Source of the DNA: Physella acuta
Taxonomy: Eukaryota > Mollusca > Gastropoda > Physidae
Assembly: GCF_028476545.1 (NCBI RefSeq)
Contig: NW_026732363.1
Location: 39,453-103,452, forward strand
Reading direction: 5' to 3'
DNA: 64,000 nt
The notes below the pieces were generated by a model. The model saw only the letters and a list, made by a program, of their open reading frames with translations, had not been told where the DNA came from and made no database searches. Shown one piece after another: positions 20,249-35,900 of this stretch (position 1 is the stretch's first letter; each line of letters begins with the position of its first letter). Both the position numbers and the translations under genes were made by a program.

Positions 20249-20787
20249 CTCTCACATTAGTTCTTGCTTGACCTCACAATGTCAGTCTAATAGCACCACA
20301 TTTTGTCCTTTGTGTGTTTTGAAATAGTGACGTATCAGAAACAGAAATCGTGTTTTCCCATGTCTAATCTTTAAGGAGTACCCTAACCTGCACCCCCCCC
20401 CCTTCCTCATATTAATGGTTAGCGAGCAAGTCTTGTTATTTAATGTCTGACATGATACTTATTTAATGTTTGGCATGATACTTGTTATTTAATGTCTGAC
20501 ATGATACTTATTTAATGTCTGACATGATACTTGTTATTTAATGTCTGACATGATTCTGTTTGACATTTTAGACAGCAGTTACACGCCATTAAACCTCGCC
20601 ATAAACCCGCAGGCTGGCCGCAGGCGTACATTGAGCGCTCAGGGCTGGTTTGGTGTGGTTATGTTTTGGAAACAGAGAAATAGGGAAAGGGCACACAAAC
20701 ACACATACACACACAATCATACACACACATGTGCATGGAATATTTATTTTTGTTACTTGTCTATGTTAAACATGAATGCATCAGATG
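20249..20787. other. Unique DNA with small repeats
   Basis: Poly-C run near 20393-20402, TTATTTAATGTCTGACATGA steps (20436-20556, about 5) and a CA-rich microsatellite near 20695-20732. No gene recognised. Confidence 0.7.
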
Positions 20788-21695
20788 TGGCATTGAACAT
20801 AAATGTTGTAGGCATTTAAATTGAACATAAATGTGGTAGGCATTTAAATTGAACATAAATGTGGTAGGCATTTAAATTGAACATAAATGTGGTAGGCATT
20901 TAAGTTGAACATAAATGTGGTAGGCATTTAAATTGATCATAAATATGGTAGGCATTTAAATTGAACATAAATGTGGTAGGCATTTAAGTTGAACATAAAT
21001 GTGGTAGGCATTTAAATTGATCATAAATGTGGTAGGCATTTAAGTTGAACATAAATGTGGTAGGCATTTAAGTTGAACATAAATGTGGTAGGCATTTAAG
21101 TTGAACATAAATGTGGTAGGCATTTAAATTGATCATAAATATGGTAGGCATTTAAGTTGAACATAAATGTGGTAGGCATTTAAATTGAACATAAATGTGG
21201 TAGGCGTTTAAATTAAACATAAATGTGGTAGGCATTTAAGTTGAACATAAATGTGGTAGGCATTTAAGTTGAGCATAAATGTGGTAGGCATTTAAATTGA
21301 ACATAAATGTGGTAGGCATTTAAATTGAACATAAATGTGGTAGGCATTGAAATTGATCATAAATGTGGTAGGCATTTAAATTGACCATAAATGTGGTAGG
21401 CGTTTAAGTTGAACATAAATGTGGTAGGCATTTAAATTGATCATAAATGTGGTAGGCATTTAAATTGAACATAAATGTGGTAGGCATTTAAGATGAACAT
21501 AAATGTGGTAGGCATTTAAATTGATCATAAATATGGTAGGCATTTAAGTTGAACATAAATGTGGTAGGCATTTAAATTGAACATAAATGTGGTAGGCATT
21601 TAAATTAAACATAAATGTGGTAGGCATTTAAGTTGAACATAAATGTGGTAGGCATTTAAGTTGAACATAAATGTGGTAGGCATTTAAGTTGAACA
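20788..21695. repeat. Minisatellite, 28-bp unit, about 32 copies
   Basis: Core CATAAATGTGGTAGGCATTT, then AAATTGAA. The main variants are AAATT/AAGTT and GAACA/GATCA. Confidence 0.97.
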
Positions 21696-21780
21696 TATTT
21701 AAAAGGATTGGGAGCGGTGGTGACCGGGTCAGATAACGTGTTTCGCCATCGATAAGTGGATATCACACATCACCATAACT

Positions 21781-24700
21781 ACAGAAACCAGCACCAACCA
21801 CAGCACCAACTACAGCACCAACCACAGCACCAACTACAGCACCAACTACTGCACCAACTACAGCTACCCACCAGCACCAACCACAGCACCAACAAAAGCA
21901 CCAACTACAGCACCAACTACAGCACCAACTACAGCACCAACTACAGCACCAACTACAGCACCAACTACAGCACCAACTACAGCACCAACTACAGCACCAA
22001 CTACAGCACCAACTACAGCACCAACTACAGCACCAACTACAGCACCAACTACAGCACCAACTACAGCACCAACTACAGCACCAACTACAGCACCAACTAC
22101 AGCACCAACTACAGCACCAACTACAGCACCAACTACAGCACCAACTACAGCACCAACTACAGCACCAACTACAGCTACCCACCAGCACCAACTACAGCAT
22201 CAACCACAGCACCAACTACAGCACCAACTACAGCACCAACTACAGCACCAACTACAGCACCAACTACAGCACCAACTACAGCACCAACTACAGCACCAAC
22301 TACAGCACCAACTACAGCACCAACTACAGCACCAACGACAGCACCAACTACAGCACCAACTACAGCTACCCACCAGCACCAACCACAGCACCAACAAAAG
22401 CACCAACTGCAGCACCAACTACAGCACCAACTACAGCTACCCATCAGCACCAACCACAGCACCAACTACAGCACCAACTACAGCACCAACTACAGCACCA
22501 ACTACAGCACCAACTACAGCACCAACTACAGCACCAACTACAGCACCAACTACAGCACCAACTACAGCACCAACTACAGCTACCCACCAGCACCAACTAC
22601 AGCATCAACCACAGCACCAACTACAGCACCAACTACAGCACCAACTACAGCACCAACTACAGCACCAACTACAGCACCAACTACAGCACCAACTACAGCA
22701 CCAACTACAGCACCAACTACAGCACCAACTACAGCACCAACTACAGCACCTACCACAGCACCAACTACAGCACCAACTACAGCTATCCATCAGCTCCAAC
22801 TACAGCACCAACCACAGCACCAACTACAGCACCAACTACAGCACCAACTACAGCTACCCACCAGCACCAACCACAGCACCAACTGCAGCACCAACCACAG
22901 CACCAACTACAGCACCAACTACAGCTATCCATCAGCTCCAACTACAGCACCAACCACAGCACCAATTACTGCACCAACTACAGCACCAACTACAGCTACC
23001 CACCAGCACCAACCACAGCACCAACTGCAGCACCAACCACAGCACCAACCACAGCACCAACAAAAGCACCAACTGCAGCACCAACTACAGCACCAACTAC
23101 AGCACCAACTACAGCTACCCACCAGCACCAACCACAGCACCAACAAAAGCACCAACTACAGCACCAACTACAGCACCAACTACAGCACCAACTACAGCAC
23201 CAACTGCAGCACCAACCACAGCACCAACTACAGCACCAACTACAGCTATCCATCAGCTCCAACTACAGCACCAACCACAGCACCAACTACAGCACCAACT
23301 ACAGCACCAACTACAGCTACCCACCAGCACCAACCACAGCACCAACTGCAGCACCAACCACAGCACCAACTACAGCACCAACTACAGCTATCCATCAGCT
23401 CCAACTACAGCACCAACTACAGCACCAACTACAGCACCAACTACAGCACTAACTACAGCACCAACTAAAGCTACCCACCAGCACCAACCACAGCACCAAC
23501 TACAGCACCAACTACAGCACCAACCACAGCACCAACTACAGCACCAACCACAGCACCAACCACAGCACCAACTACAGCACCAACTACAGCACCAACTACA
23601 GCACCAACTACAGCACCAACTACAGCACCAACTACAGCTACCCACCAGCACCAACCACAGCATCAACTACAGCACCAACTACAGCACCAACCACAGCACC
23701 AACCATAGCACCAACCACAGCACCAACTACAGCACCAACTACAGCACCAACTACAGCACCAACTACAGCACCAACTACAGCACCAACTACAGCACCAACT
23801 ACAGCTATCCATCAGCTCCAACTACAGCACCAACCACAGCACCAACTACAGCACCAACTACAGCACCAACTACAGCACCAACTACAGCACCAACTACAGC
23901 ACCAACTACAGCACCAACTACAGCACCAACTACAGCACCAACTACAGCACCAACTACAGCACCAACTACAGCACCAACTACAGCTACCCACCAGCACCAA
24001 CCACAGCACCAACTACAGCACCAACTACAGCACCAACTACAGCTACCCACCAGCACCAACTACAGCACCAACTACAGCACCAACTACAGCACCAACTACA
24101 GCACCAACTACAGCACCAACTACAGCATCAACCACAGCACCAACTACAGCACCAACTACAGCACCAACTACAGCACCAACTACAGCACCAACTACAGCTA
24201 CCCACCAGCACCAACTACAGCACCAACTACAGCACCAACTACAGCACCAACTACAGCACCAACTACAGCACCAACTACAGCACCAACTACAGCACCAACT
24301 ACAGCACCAACTACAACTACCCACCAGCACCAACTACAGCATCAACCACAGCACCAACTACAGCACCAACTACAGCACCAACTACAGCACCAACTACAGC
24401 ACCAACTACAGCACCAACTACAGCACCAACTACAGCACCAACTACAGCACCAACTACAGCACCAACTACAGCACCAACTACAGCTACCCACCAGCACCAA
24501 CCACAGCACCAACAAAAGCACCAACTGCAGCACCAACTACAGCACCAACTACAGCACCAACTACAGCTACCCACCAGCACCAACCACAGCACCAACAAAA
24601 GCACCAACTACAGCACCAACTACAGCACCAACTACAGCACCAACCACAGCACCAACTACAGCACCAACTACAGCTATCCATCAGCTCCAACTACAGCACC

Positions 24701-27700
24701 AACCACAGCACCAACTACAGCACCAACTACAGCACCAACTACAGCTACCCACCAGCACCAACCACAGCACCAACTGCAGCACCAACCACAGCACCAACTA
24801 CAGCACCAACTACAGCTATCCATCAGCTCCAACTACAGCACCAACTACAGCACCAACTACAGCACCAACTACAGCACCAACTACAGCACCAACTAAAGCT
24901 ACCCACCAGCACCAACCACAGCACCAACTACAGCACCAACTACAGCACCAACCACAGCACCAACTACAGCACCAACCACAGCACCAACCACAGCACCAAC
25001 TACAGCACCAACTACAGCACCAACTACAGCACCAACTACAGCACCAACTACAGCACCAACTACAGCTACCCACCAGCACCAACCACAGCATCAACTACAG
25101 CACCAACTACAGCACCAACTACAGCACCAACTACAGCACCAACTACAGCTACCCACCAGCACCAACTACAGCTACCCACCAGCACCAACCACAGCATCAA
25201 CTACAGCACCAACTACAGCACCAACCACAGCACCAACCATAGCACCAACCACAGCACCAACTACAGCACCAACTACAGCACCAACTACAGCACCAACTAC
25301 AGCACCAACTACAGCACCAACTACAGCACCAACTACAGCTATCCATCAGCTCCAACTACAGCACCAACCACAGCACCAACTACAGCACCAACTACAGCAC
25401 CAACTACAGCACCAACTACAGCACCAACTACAGCACCAACTACAGCACCAACTACAGCACCAACTACAGCACCAACTACAGCACCAACTACAGCACCAAC
25501 TACAGCACCAACTACAGCACCAACTACAGCACCAACTACAGCTACCCACCAGCACCAACCACAGCACCAACTACAGCACCAACTACAGCACCAACTACAG
25601 CTACCCACCAGCACCAACCACAGCACCAACAAAAGCACCAACTGCAGCACCAACCACAGCACCAACTACAGCACCAACTACAGCTATCCATCAGCTCCAA
25701 CTACAGCACCAACTACAGCACCAACTACAGCACCAACTACAGCACCAACTAAAGCTACCCACCAGCACCAACCACAGCACCAACAAAAGCACCAACTACA
25801 GCACCAACTACAGCACCAACTACAGCACCAACTACAGCACCAACTACAGCACCAACTACAGCACCAACTACAGCACCAACTACAGCACCAACTAAAGCTA
25901 CCCACCAGCACCAACCACAGCACCAACAAAAGCACCAACTACAGCACCAACTACAGCTCCAACTACAGCACCAACCACAGCACCAACCACAGCACCAACT
26001 ACAGCACCAACTACAGCACCAACTACAGCACCAACTACAGCACCAACTACAGCACCAACTACAGCACCAACTACAGCACCAACTACAGCACCAACTACAG
26101 CTACCCACCAGCACCAACCACAGCATCAACTACAGCACCAACTACAGCACCAACTACAGCACCAACTACAGCACCAACTACAGCACCAACTACAGCACCA
26201 ACTACAGCACCAACTACAGCTACCCACCAGCACCAACCACAGCATCAACTACAGTACCAACTACAGCACTAACTACAGCACCAACTACAGCACCAACTAC
26301 AGCTACCCACCAGCACCAACTACAGCTACCCACCAGCACCAACCACAGCATCAACTACAGCACCAACTACAGCACTAACTACAGCACCAACTACAGCACC
26401 AACTACAGCACCAACTACAGCTACCCACCAGCACCAACTACAGCTACCCACCAGCACCAACCACAGCATCAACTACAGCACCAACTACAGCACCAACCAC
26501 AGCACCAACTACAGCACCAACTACAGCACCAACCACAGCACCAACTACAGCACCAACTACAGCACCAACTACAGCACCAACTACAGCACCAACTACAGCA
26601 CCAACTACAGCACCAACTACAGCACCAACTACAGCACCAACTACAGCACCAACTACAGCACCAACTACAGCACCAACTACAGCACCAACTACAGCACCAA
26701 CTACAGCACCAACTACAGCACCAACTACAGCACCAACTACAGCTACCCACCAGCACCAACCACAGCATCAACTACAGCACCAACTACAGCACCAACTACA
26801 GCACCAACTACAGCACCAACTACAGCACCAACTACAGCACCAACTACAGCACCAACTACAGCACCAACTACAGCACCAACTACAGCTACCCACCAGCACC
26901 AACCACAGCATCAACTACAGCACCAACTACAGCACCAACTACAGCACCAACTACAGCACCAACTACAGCTACCCACCAGCACCAACTACAGCTACCCACC
27001 AGCACCAACCACAGCATCAACTACAGCACCAACTACAGCACCAACCACAGCACCAACCATAGCACCAACCACAGCACCAACTACAGCACCAACTACAGCA
27101 CCAACTACAGCACCAACTACAGCTATCCATCAGCTCCAACTACAGCACCAACCACAGCACCAACTACAGCACCAACTACTGCACCAACTACAGCTACCCA
27201 CCAGCACCAACCACAGCACCAACTACAGCACCAACTACAGCACCAACTACAGCACCAACTACAGCTACCCACCAGCACCAACCATAGCACCAACCACAGC
27301 ACCAACTACAGCACCAACTACAGCTATCCATCAGCTCCAACTACAGCACCAACCACAGCACCAACTACAGCACCAACTACAGCACCAACTACAGCACCAA
27401 CTACAGCACCAACTACAGCACCAACTACAGCACCAACTACAGCACCAACTACAGCTACCCACCAGCACCAACCACAGCACCAACTACAGCACCAACTACA
27501 GCTACCCACCAGCACCAACCACAGCACCAACTACAGCACCAACTACAGCACCAACTACAGCACCAGCCACAGCACCAACTACAGCTACCCACCAGCACCA
27601 ACCACAGCACCAACTACAGCACCAACTACAGCTATCCATCAGTTCCAACTACAGCATCAACCACAGCACCAACTGCAGCACCAACTACAGCTACCCACCA

Positions 27701-29331
27701 GCACCAACCACAGCACCAACAAAAGCACCAACTACAGCTATCCATCAGCTCCAACTACAGCACCAACTACAGCACCAACCACAGCACCAACTACAGCTAC
27801 CCACCAGCACCAACCACAGCATCAACTACAGCACCAACTACAGCACCAACCACAGCACCAACTACAGCACCAACCACAGCACCAACCATAGCACCAAACA
27901 CAGCACCAACTACAGCTACCCACCAGCACCAACCACAGCACCAACTACAGCACCAACCACAGCACCAACCACAGCACCAACTACAGCACCAACCACAGCA
28001 CCAACCACAGCACCAACTACAGCACCAACTACAGCACCAACCACAGCACCAACCACAGCACCAACTACAGCACCAACTACAGCACCAACTACAGCTACCC
28101 ACCAGCACCAACTACAGCACCAACTACAGCACCAACCAAAGCACCAACCACAGCACCAACTACAGCACCAACCACAGCACCAACCACAGCACCAACCACA
28201 GCACCAACTACAGCACCAACTACAGCACCAACTACAGCACCAACTACAGCACCAACCACAGCACCAACTACAGCTACCCACCAGCACCAACTACAGCTAC
28301 CCACCAGCACCAACTACAGCATCAACTACAGCACCAACTGCAGCACCAACTACAGCACCAACTACAGCACCAACCACAGCACCAACCATAGCACCAACCA
28401 CAGCACCAACCACAGCACCAACTACAGCACCAACTACAGCACCAACTACAGCACCAACTACAGCACCAACTACAGCACCAACTACAGCACCAACCACAGC
28501 ACCAACTACAGCACCAACTACAGCACCAACTACAGCTACCCACCAGCACCAACCACAGCATCAACTACAGCACCAACTACAGCTACCCACCAGCACCAAC
28601 TACAGCACAAACTACAGCATCAACTACAGCTACCCACCAGCACCAACCACAGCACCAACTACAGCACCAACTACAGCACCAACTACAGCTACCCACCAGC
28701 ACCAGCTACAGCTACCCACCAGCACCAACCACAGCACCAACTACAGCACCAACTACAGCTACCCACCAGCACCAACCACAGCACCAACTACAGCACCAAC
28801 TACAGCACCAACTACAGCTACCCACCAGCACCAGCTACAGCTACCCACCAGCACCAACCACAGCACCAACTACAGCACCAACTACAGCACCAACTACAGC
28901 TACCCACCAGCACCAACCACAGCACAAACTACAGCAACAACGACAGCACCAACTGCAGCACCAACCACAGCACCAACTACAGCACCAACTACAGCACCAA
29001 CTACAGCTACCCACCAGCACCAACTACAGCTACCCACCAGCACCAACCACAGCACAAACTACAGCACCAACTACAGCACCAACTACAGCACCAACTACAG
29101 CACCAACTACAGCTACCCACCAGCACCAACCACAGCACAAACTACAGCATCAACCACAGCTACCCACCAGCACCAACTACAGCACCAACCACAGCACCAA
29201 CTACAGCACCAACCACAGCACAAACTACAGCACCAACTACAGCACCAACTACAGCACCAACCACTGCTACCCACCAGCACCAACTACAGCACCAACTACA
29301 GCACCAACCACTGCTACCCACCAGCACCAAC
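21781..29331. repeat. 7.5-kb array of a 12-bp unit with interspersed 23-bp variant
   Basis: Basic unit CACCAACTACAG; the variant CAGCTACCCACCAGCACC joins blocks of 3 to 25 units and shifts frame. Other variants (CATCAACCACAG, CTATCCATCAGCTCC, CACCAACAAAAG) recur in the same order at intervals of about 1.4-1.8 kb, for example the CCATAGC variant near 23700, 25230 and 27055, which shows higher-order duplication. Frames read as HQLQ, NYST or APTT repeats (the longest about 570 residues) and cysteine-rich repeats on the other strand. Frame shifts at each linker and lack of splice context argue against coding. Confidence 0.96.
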
Positions 29332-29396
29332 TAGGACTGTAGGACTCTAGGACTGTAGGACTCTAAGTCTAGCACTGTTATGTAGGTCTTAATGCC

Positions 29397-29574
29397 CAGT
29401 GTTTCTTCCAGACTTTTTTCTCCGTGGGGGAATTTTTTTTTGGGGGGGGAGGGGGGGGGGGCGGACTAAAATTTCCGGGGGGGGGCTGACACTGTTAAAG
29501 GTATATATTATCTATATAAATTCCATTTCGTTCGGGGTAGTGGGGGGGGGGGGCTCCGCCTGGAAGAAACACTG
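29397..29574. mobile_element. hAT-like MITE, 178 bp
   Basis: Inverted ends CAGTGTTTCTTCCAG and CTGGAAGAAACACTG, 15 bp perfect, flanked by a perfect 8-bp duplication TTAATGCC (29389-29396 and 29575-29582). G-runs fill the interior. It sits about 120 bp upstream of the first seen exon of gene 2. Confidence 0.93.
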
Positions 29575-29582
29575 TTAATGCC

Positions 29583-29694
29583 CGTGGGATCGCATGATTT
29601 AAAATTCAGTCGAAAATAGATAATAAAGGTGGACAACTGTACATATCTGGGCAAATCTTCAAACTTAAGTTATCTTCTCATTTTTTTTTCACAG
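29583..29694 (+). other. Sequence before first seen exon of gene 2
   Basis: Ends in a strong pyrimidine tract (CTTCTCATTTTTTTTTCACAG), so 29695 looks like a 3' splice site and a non-coding first exon probably lies further left, not identified. Confidence 0.5.
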
Positions 29695-29974
29695 AAATTA
29701 TACCGAGGCTGGTGTAGACACATCACTTCTAGCGAGGCTGGTGTAGACACATCACTTCTAGCGAGGCTGGTGTAGACACATCACTTCTAGCGAGGCTGGT
29801 GTAGACACATCACTTCTAGCGAGGCTGGTGTAGACACATCACTTCTAGCGAGGCTGGTGTAGACACATCACTTCTAGCGAGGATGGAGGTGTGGCCACAT
29901 CCACACAAAAAACCAGCCATGTTCCTCCACACTGCCACAATTGTCCTCTGTGTTTTCTTTAAATTCTCTCTCAG
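29695..29974 (+). CDS. C3-like: Gene 2 exon with 5' UTR and signal peptide
   Basis: Two in-frame ATGs, 29883 and 29919. From the second: MFLHTATIVLCVFFKFSL, a classic short hydrophobic signal peptide; the first adds MEVWPHPHKKPA. Donor CTCTCAG|GTATGA, phase 2. The split codon ag|c gives Ser and reads straight into exon 2 at 46766, which supports a 16.8-kb intron. The 5' UTR is mostly a 29-bp array. Confidence 0.82.
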
Positions 29975-32900
29975 GTATGACACAAGACTATAGGTCTAAA
30001 TATAGAAGCCTGAATATATAGGTCTAAATATAGAAGCCTGAATATATAGGTCTAAATATAGAAGCCTGAATATATAGGTCTAAATATATGAGCCTGAATA
30101 TATAGGTCTAAATATAGAAGCCTGAATATATAGGTCTAAATATAGAAGCCTGAATATATAGGTCTAATTATATGAGCCTGAATATATAGGTCTAATTATA
30201 TGGGCCTGAATATATAGGTCTAATTATATGAGCCTGAATATATAGGTCTAAATATAGGAGCCTGAATATATAGGTCTAAATATAGGAGCCTGAATATATA
30301 GGTCTAAATATATGAGCCTAAATATATAGGTCTAAATGTATTAGCCTGAATATATAGGTCTAAATGTATGAGCCTGAATATATAGGTCTAAATATATGAG
30401 CCTGAATATATAGGTCTAAATATATGAGCCTGAATATATAGGTCTAAATATATGAGCCTGAATATATAGGTCTAAATATAGGAGCCTGAATATATAGGTC
30501 TAATTATATGAGCCTGAATATATAGGTCTAATTATATGAGCCTGAATATATAGGTCTAAATATATGAGCCTGAATATATAGGTCTAATTATATGAGCCTG
30601 AATATATAGGTCTAAATGTATGAGCCTGAATATATAGGTCTAAATGTATGAGCCTGAATATATAGGTCTAATTATATGAGCCTGTATATATAGGTCTAAA
30701 TATAGGAGCCTGAATATATAGGTCTAAATATAGGAGCCTGAATATATAGGTCTAATTATATGGGCCTGAATATATAGGTCTAAATATATGGGCCTGAATA
30801 TATAGGTCTAATTATATGAGCCTGAATATATAGGTCTAAATATATGAGCCTGAATATATAGGTCTAAATATATGAGCCTGAATATATAGGTCTAAATATA
30901 TGAGCCTGAATATATAGGTCTAAATATATGAGCCTGAATATATAGGTCTAAATATATGAGCCTGAATATATAGGTCTAAATATATGGGCCTGAATATATA
31001 GGTCTAAATGTATGGGCCTGAATATATAGGTCTAAATATATGGGCCTGAATATATAGGTCTAATTATATGAGCCTGAATATATAGGTCTAATTATATGAG
31101 CCTGAATATATAGGTCTAAATGTATGAGCCTGAATATATAGGTCTAATTATATGGGCCTGAATATATAGGTCTAAATATAGGAGCCTGAATATATAGGTC
31201 TAAATATATGGGCCTGAATATATAGGTCTAATGATAGGAGCCTGAATATATAGGTCTAAATGTATGGGCCTGAATATATAGGTCTAAATACAGGAGCCTG
31301 AATATATAGGTCTAAATATAGGAGCCTGAATATATAGGTCTAAATATATGAGCCTGAATATATAGGTCTAAATATATGGGCCTGAATATATAGGTCTAAA
31401 TGTATGGGCCTGAATATATAGGTCTAAATATATGAGCCTGAATATATAGGTCTAAATATATGAGCCTGAATATATAGGTCTAAATGTATGGGCCTGAATA
31501 TATAGGTCTAAATATATGAGCCTGAATATATAGGTCTAAATGTATGGGCCTGAATATATAGGTCAGAATATAGGAGCCTGAATATATAGGTCTAAATATA
31601 GGAGCCTGAATATATAGGTCTAAATATAGGAGCCTGAATATATAGGTCTAAATATAGGAGCCTGAATATATAGGTCTAAATATAGGAGCCTGAATATATA
31701 GGTCTAAATATAGGAGCCTGAATATATAGGTCTAAATATATGAGCCTGAATATATAGGTCTAAATGTATGAGCCTGAATATATAGGTCTAAATGTATGAG
31801 CCTGAATATATAGGTCTAAATATATGAGCCTGAATATATAGGTCTAAATATATGAGCCTGAATATATAGGTCTAAATATATGAGCCTGAATATATAGGTC
31901 TAAATATAGGAGCCTGAATATATAGGTCTAATTATATGAGCCTGAATATATAGGTCTAATTATATGAGCCTGAATATATAGGTCTAAATATATGAGCCTG
32001 AATATATAGGTCTAATTATATGAGCCTGAATATATAGGTCTAAATGTATGAGCCTGAATATATAGGTCTAAATGTATGAGCCTGAATATATAGGTCTAAT
32101 TATATGAGCCTGAATATATAGGTCTAAATATAGGAGCCTGAATATATAGGTCTAAATATAGGAGCCTGAATATATAGGTCTAATTATATGGGCCTGAATA
32201 TATAGGTCTAAATATATGGGCCTGAATATATAGGTCTAATTATATGAGCCTGAATATATAGGTCTAAATATATGAGCCTGAATATATAGGTCTAAATATA
32301 TGAGCCTGAATATATAGGTCTAAATATATGAGCCTGAATATATAGGTCTAAATATATGAGCCTGAATATATAGGTCTAAATATATGGGCCTGAATATATA
32401 GGTCTAAATGTATGGGCCTGAATATATAGGTCTAAATATATGGGCCTGAATATATAGGTCTAATTATATGAGCCTGAATATATAGGTCTAAATGTATGAG
32501 CCTGAATATATAGGTCTAAATATATGGGCCTGAATATATAGGTCTAAATATATGGGCCTGAATATATAGGTCTAAATATAGGAGCCTGAATATATAGGTC
32601 TAAATATATGGGCCTGAATATATAGGTCTAATGATAGGAGCCTAAATATATAGGTCTAAATGTATGGGCCTGAATATATAGATCTAAATGTATGAGCCTG
32701 AATATATAGGTCTAATTATATGAGCCTGAATATATAGGTCTAATTATATGAGCCTGAATATATAGGTCTAAATGTATGAGCCTGAATATATAGGTCTAAT
32801 TATATGGGCCTGAATATATAGGTCTAATTATATGAGCCTTAATATATAGGTCTAAATGTATGAGCCTGAATATATAGGTCTAAATATATGGGCCTGAATA

Positions 32901-35900
32901 TATAGGTCTAAATATATGGGCCTGAATATATAGGTCTAAATATAGGAGCCTGAATATATAGGTCTAAATATAGAAGCCTGAATATATAGGTCTAAATATA
33001 TGAGCCTGAATATATAGGTCTAATTTTATGGGCCTAAATATATAGGTCTAATTTTATGAGCCTGAATATATAGGTCTAAATGTATGAGCCTGAATATATA
33101 GGTCTAAATATAGGAGCCTGAATATATAGGTCTAAATGTATGAGCCTGAATATATAGGTCTAAATATAGGAGCCTGAATATATAGGTCTAAATATAGGAG
33201 CCTGAATATATAGGTCTAAATATAGGAGCCTGAATATATAGGTCTAAATATAGGAGCCTGAATATATAGGTCTAAATGTATGAGCCTGAATATATAGGTT
33301 TAAATATAGGAGCCTGAATATATAGGTCTAAATGTATGAGCCTGAATATATAGGTCTAAATGTATGGGTCTAAATATATAGGTCTAAATGTATGGGTCTA
33401 AATATATAGGTCTAAATGTATGGGCCTGAATATATAGGTCTAAATGTATGAGCCTGAATATATAGGTCTAAATATAGGAGCCTGAATATATAGGTCTAAA
33501 TATAGGAGCCTGAATATATAGGTCTAAATGTATGAGCCTGAATATATAGGTCTAATTATATGGGCCTGAATATATAGGTCTAAATATAGGAGCCTGAATA
33601 TATAGGTCTAAATATAGGAGCCTGAATATATAGGTCTAAATGTATGGGCCTGAATATATAGGTCTAAATGTATGGGTCTAAATATATAGGTCTAAATGTA
33701 TGGGCCTGAATATATAGGTCTAAATGTATGAGCGTGAATATATAGGTCTAAATGTATGAGCCTGAATATATAGGTCTAATTATATGGGCCTGAATATATA
33801 GGTCTAAATATAGGAGCCTGAATATATAGGTCTAAATATATGGGCCTGAATATATAGGTCTAAATGTATGGGTCTAAATATATAGGTCTAAATGTATGGG
33901 CCTGAATATATAGGTCTAAATGTATGAGCCTGAATATATAGGTCTAAATGTATGAGCCTGAATATATAGGTCTAATTATATGGGCCTGAATTTATAGGTC
34001 TAATTATATGAGCCTGAATATATAGGTCTAAATATATGAGCCTGAATATATAGGTCTAAATGTATGGGCCTGAAAATATAGGTCTAAATATATGGGCCTG
34101 AATATATAGGTCTAAATATAGGAGCCTGAATATATAGGTCTAAATATAGGAGCCTGAATATATAGGTCTAAATGTATGGGCCTGAATATATAGGTCTAAA
34201 TGTATGGGTCTAAATATATAGGTCTAAATGTATGGGTCTAAATATATAGGTCTAAATGTATGGGCCTGAATATATAGGTTTAAATGTATGAGCCTGAATA
34301 TATAGGTCTAAATGTATGAGCCTGAATATATAGGTCTAATTATATGGGCCTGAATATATAGGTCTAAATATAGGAGCCTGAATATATAGGTCTAAATATA
34401 GGAGCCTGAATATATAGGTCTAAATGTATGGGCCTGAATATATAGGTCTAAATGTATGGGTCTAAATATATAGGTCTAAATGTATGGGCCTGAATATATA
34501 GGTCTAAATGTATGAGCCTGAATATATAGGTCTAAATGTATGAGCCTGAATATATAGGTCTAATTATATGGGCCTGAATATATAGGTCTAAATATAGGAG
34601 CCTGAATATATAGGTCTAAATATATGGGCCTGAATATATAGGTCTAAATTTATGGGTCTAAATATATAGGTCTAAATGTATGGGCCTGAATATATAGGTC
34701 TAAATGTATGAGCCTGAATATATAGGTCTAAATGTATGAGCCTGAATATATAGGTCTAATTATATGGGCCTGAATTTATAGGTCTAATTATATGAGCCTG
34801 AATATATAGGTCTAAATATATGAGCCTGAATATATAGGTCTAAATGTATGGGCCTGAAAATATAGGTCTAAATATATGGGCCTGAATATATAGGTCTAAA
34901 TATAGGAGCCTGAATATATAGGTCTAAATATATGGGCCTGAATATATAGGTCTAAATATAGGAGCCTGAATAAATAGGTCTAAATATAGGAGCCTGAATA
35001 TATAGGTCTAAATATAGGAGCCTGAATATATAGGTCTAAATATAGGAGCCTGAATATATAGGTCTAAATATATGGGCCTGAATATATAGGTCTAAATATA
35101 GGAGCCTGAATATATAGGTCTAAATATAGGAGCCTGAATATATAGGTCTAAATATAGGAGCCTGAATATATAGGTCTAAATATATGAGCCTGAATATATA
35201 GGTCTAAATATATGGGCCTGAATATATAGGACTAAATGTATGGGCCTGAATATATAGGTCTAAATATATGAGCCTGAATATAAAGGTCTAAATATATGAG
35301 CCTGAATATATAGGTCTAAATGTATGGGCCTGAATATATAGGTCAGAATATAGGAGCCTGAATATATAGGTCTAAATATAGGAGCCTGAATATATAGGTC
35401 TAAATATAGGAGCCTGAATATATAGGTCTAAATATAGGAGCCTGAATATATAGGTCTAAATATAGGAGCCTGAATATATAGGTCTAAATATATGAGCCTG
35501 AATATATAGGTCTAAATGTATGAGCCTGAATATATAGGTCTAAATGTATGAGCCTGAATATATAGGTCTAAATATATGAGCCTGAATATATAGGTCTAAA
35601 TATATGAGCCTGAATATATAGGTCTAAATATATGAGCCTGAATATATAGGTCTAAATATAGGAGCCTGAATATATAGGTCTAATTATATGAGCCTGAATA
35701 TATAGGTCTAATTATATGAGCCTGAATATATAGGTCTAAATATATGAGCCTGAATATATAGGTCTAATTATATGAGCCTGAATATATAGGTCTAAATGTA
35801 TGAGTCTGAATATATAGGTCTAAATGTATGAGCCTGAATATATAGGTCTAATTATATGAGCCTGAATATATAGGTCTAAATGTATGAGCCTGAATATATA

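Noticed and set aside
21756-23468. Open frame of about 570 residues with NYST/APTT/HQLQ repeats, like a mucin
   Set aside because: It changes repeat type at each frame-shifting linker, lies wholly in a 12-bp array, has no signal peptide or splice context, and similar open frames exist on the other strand.
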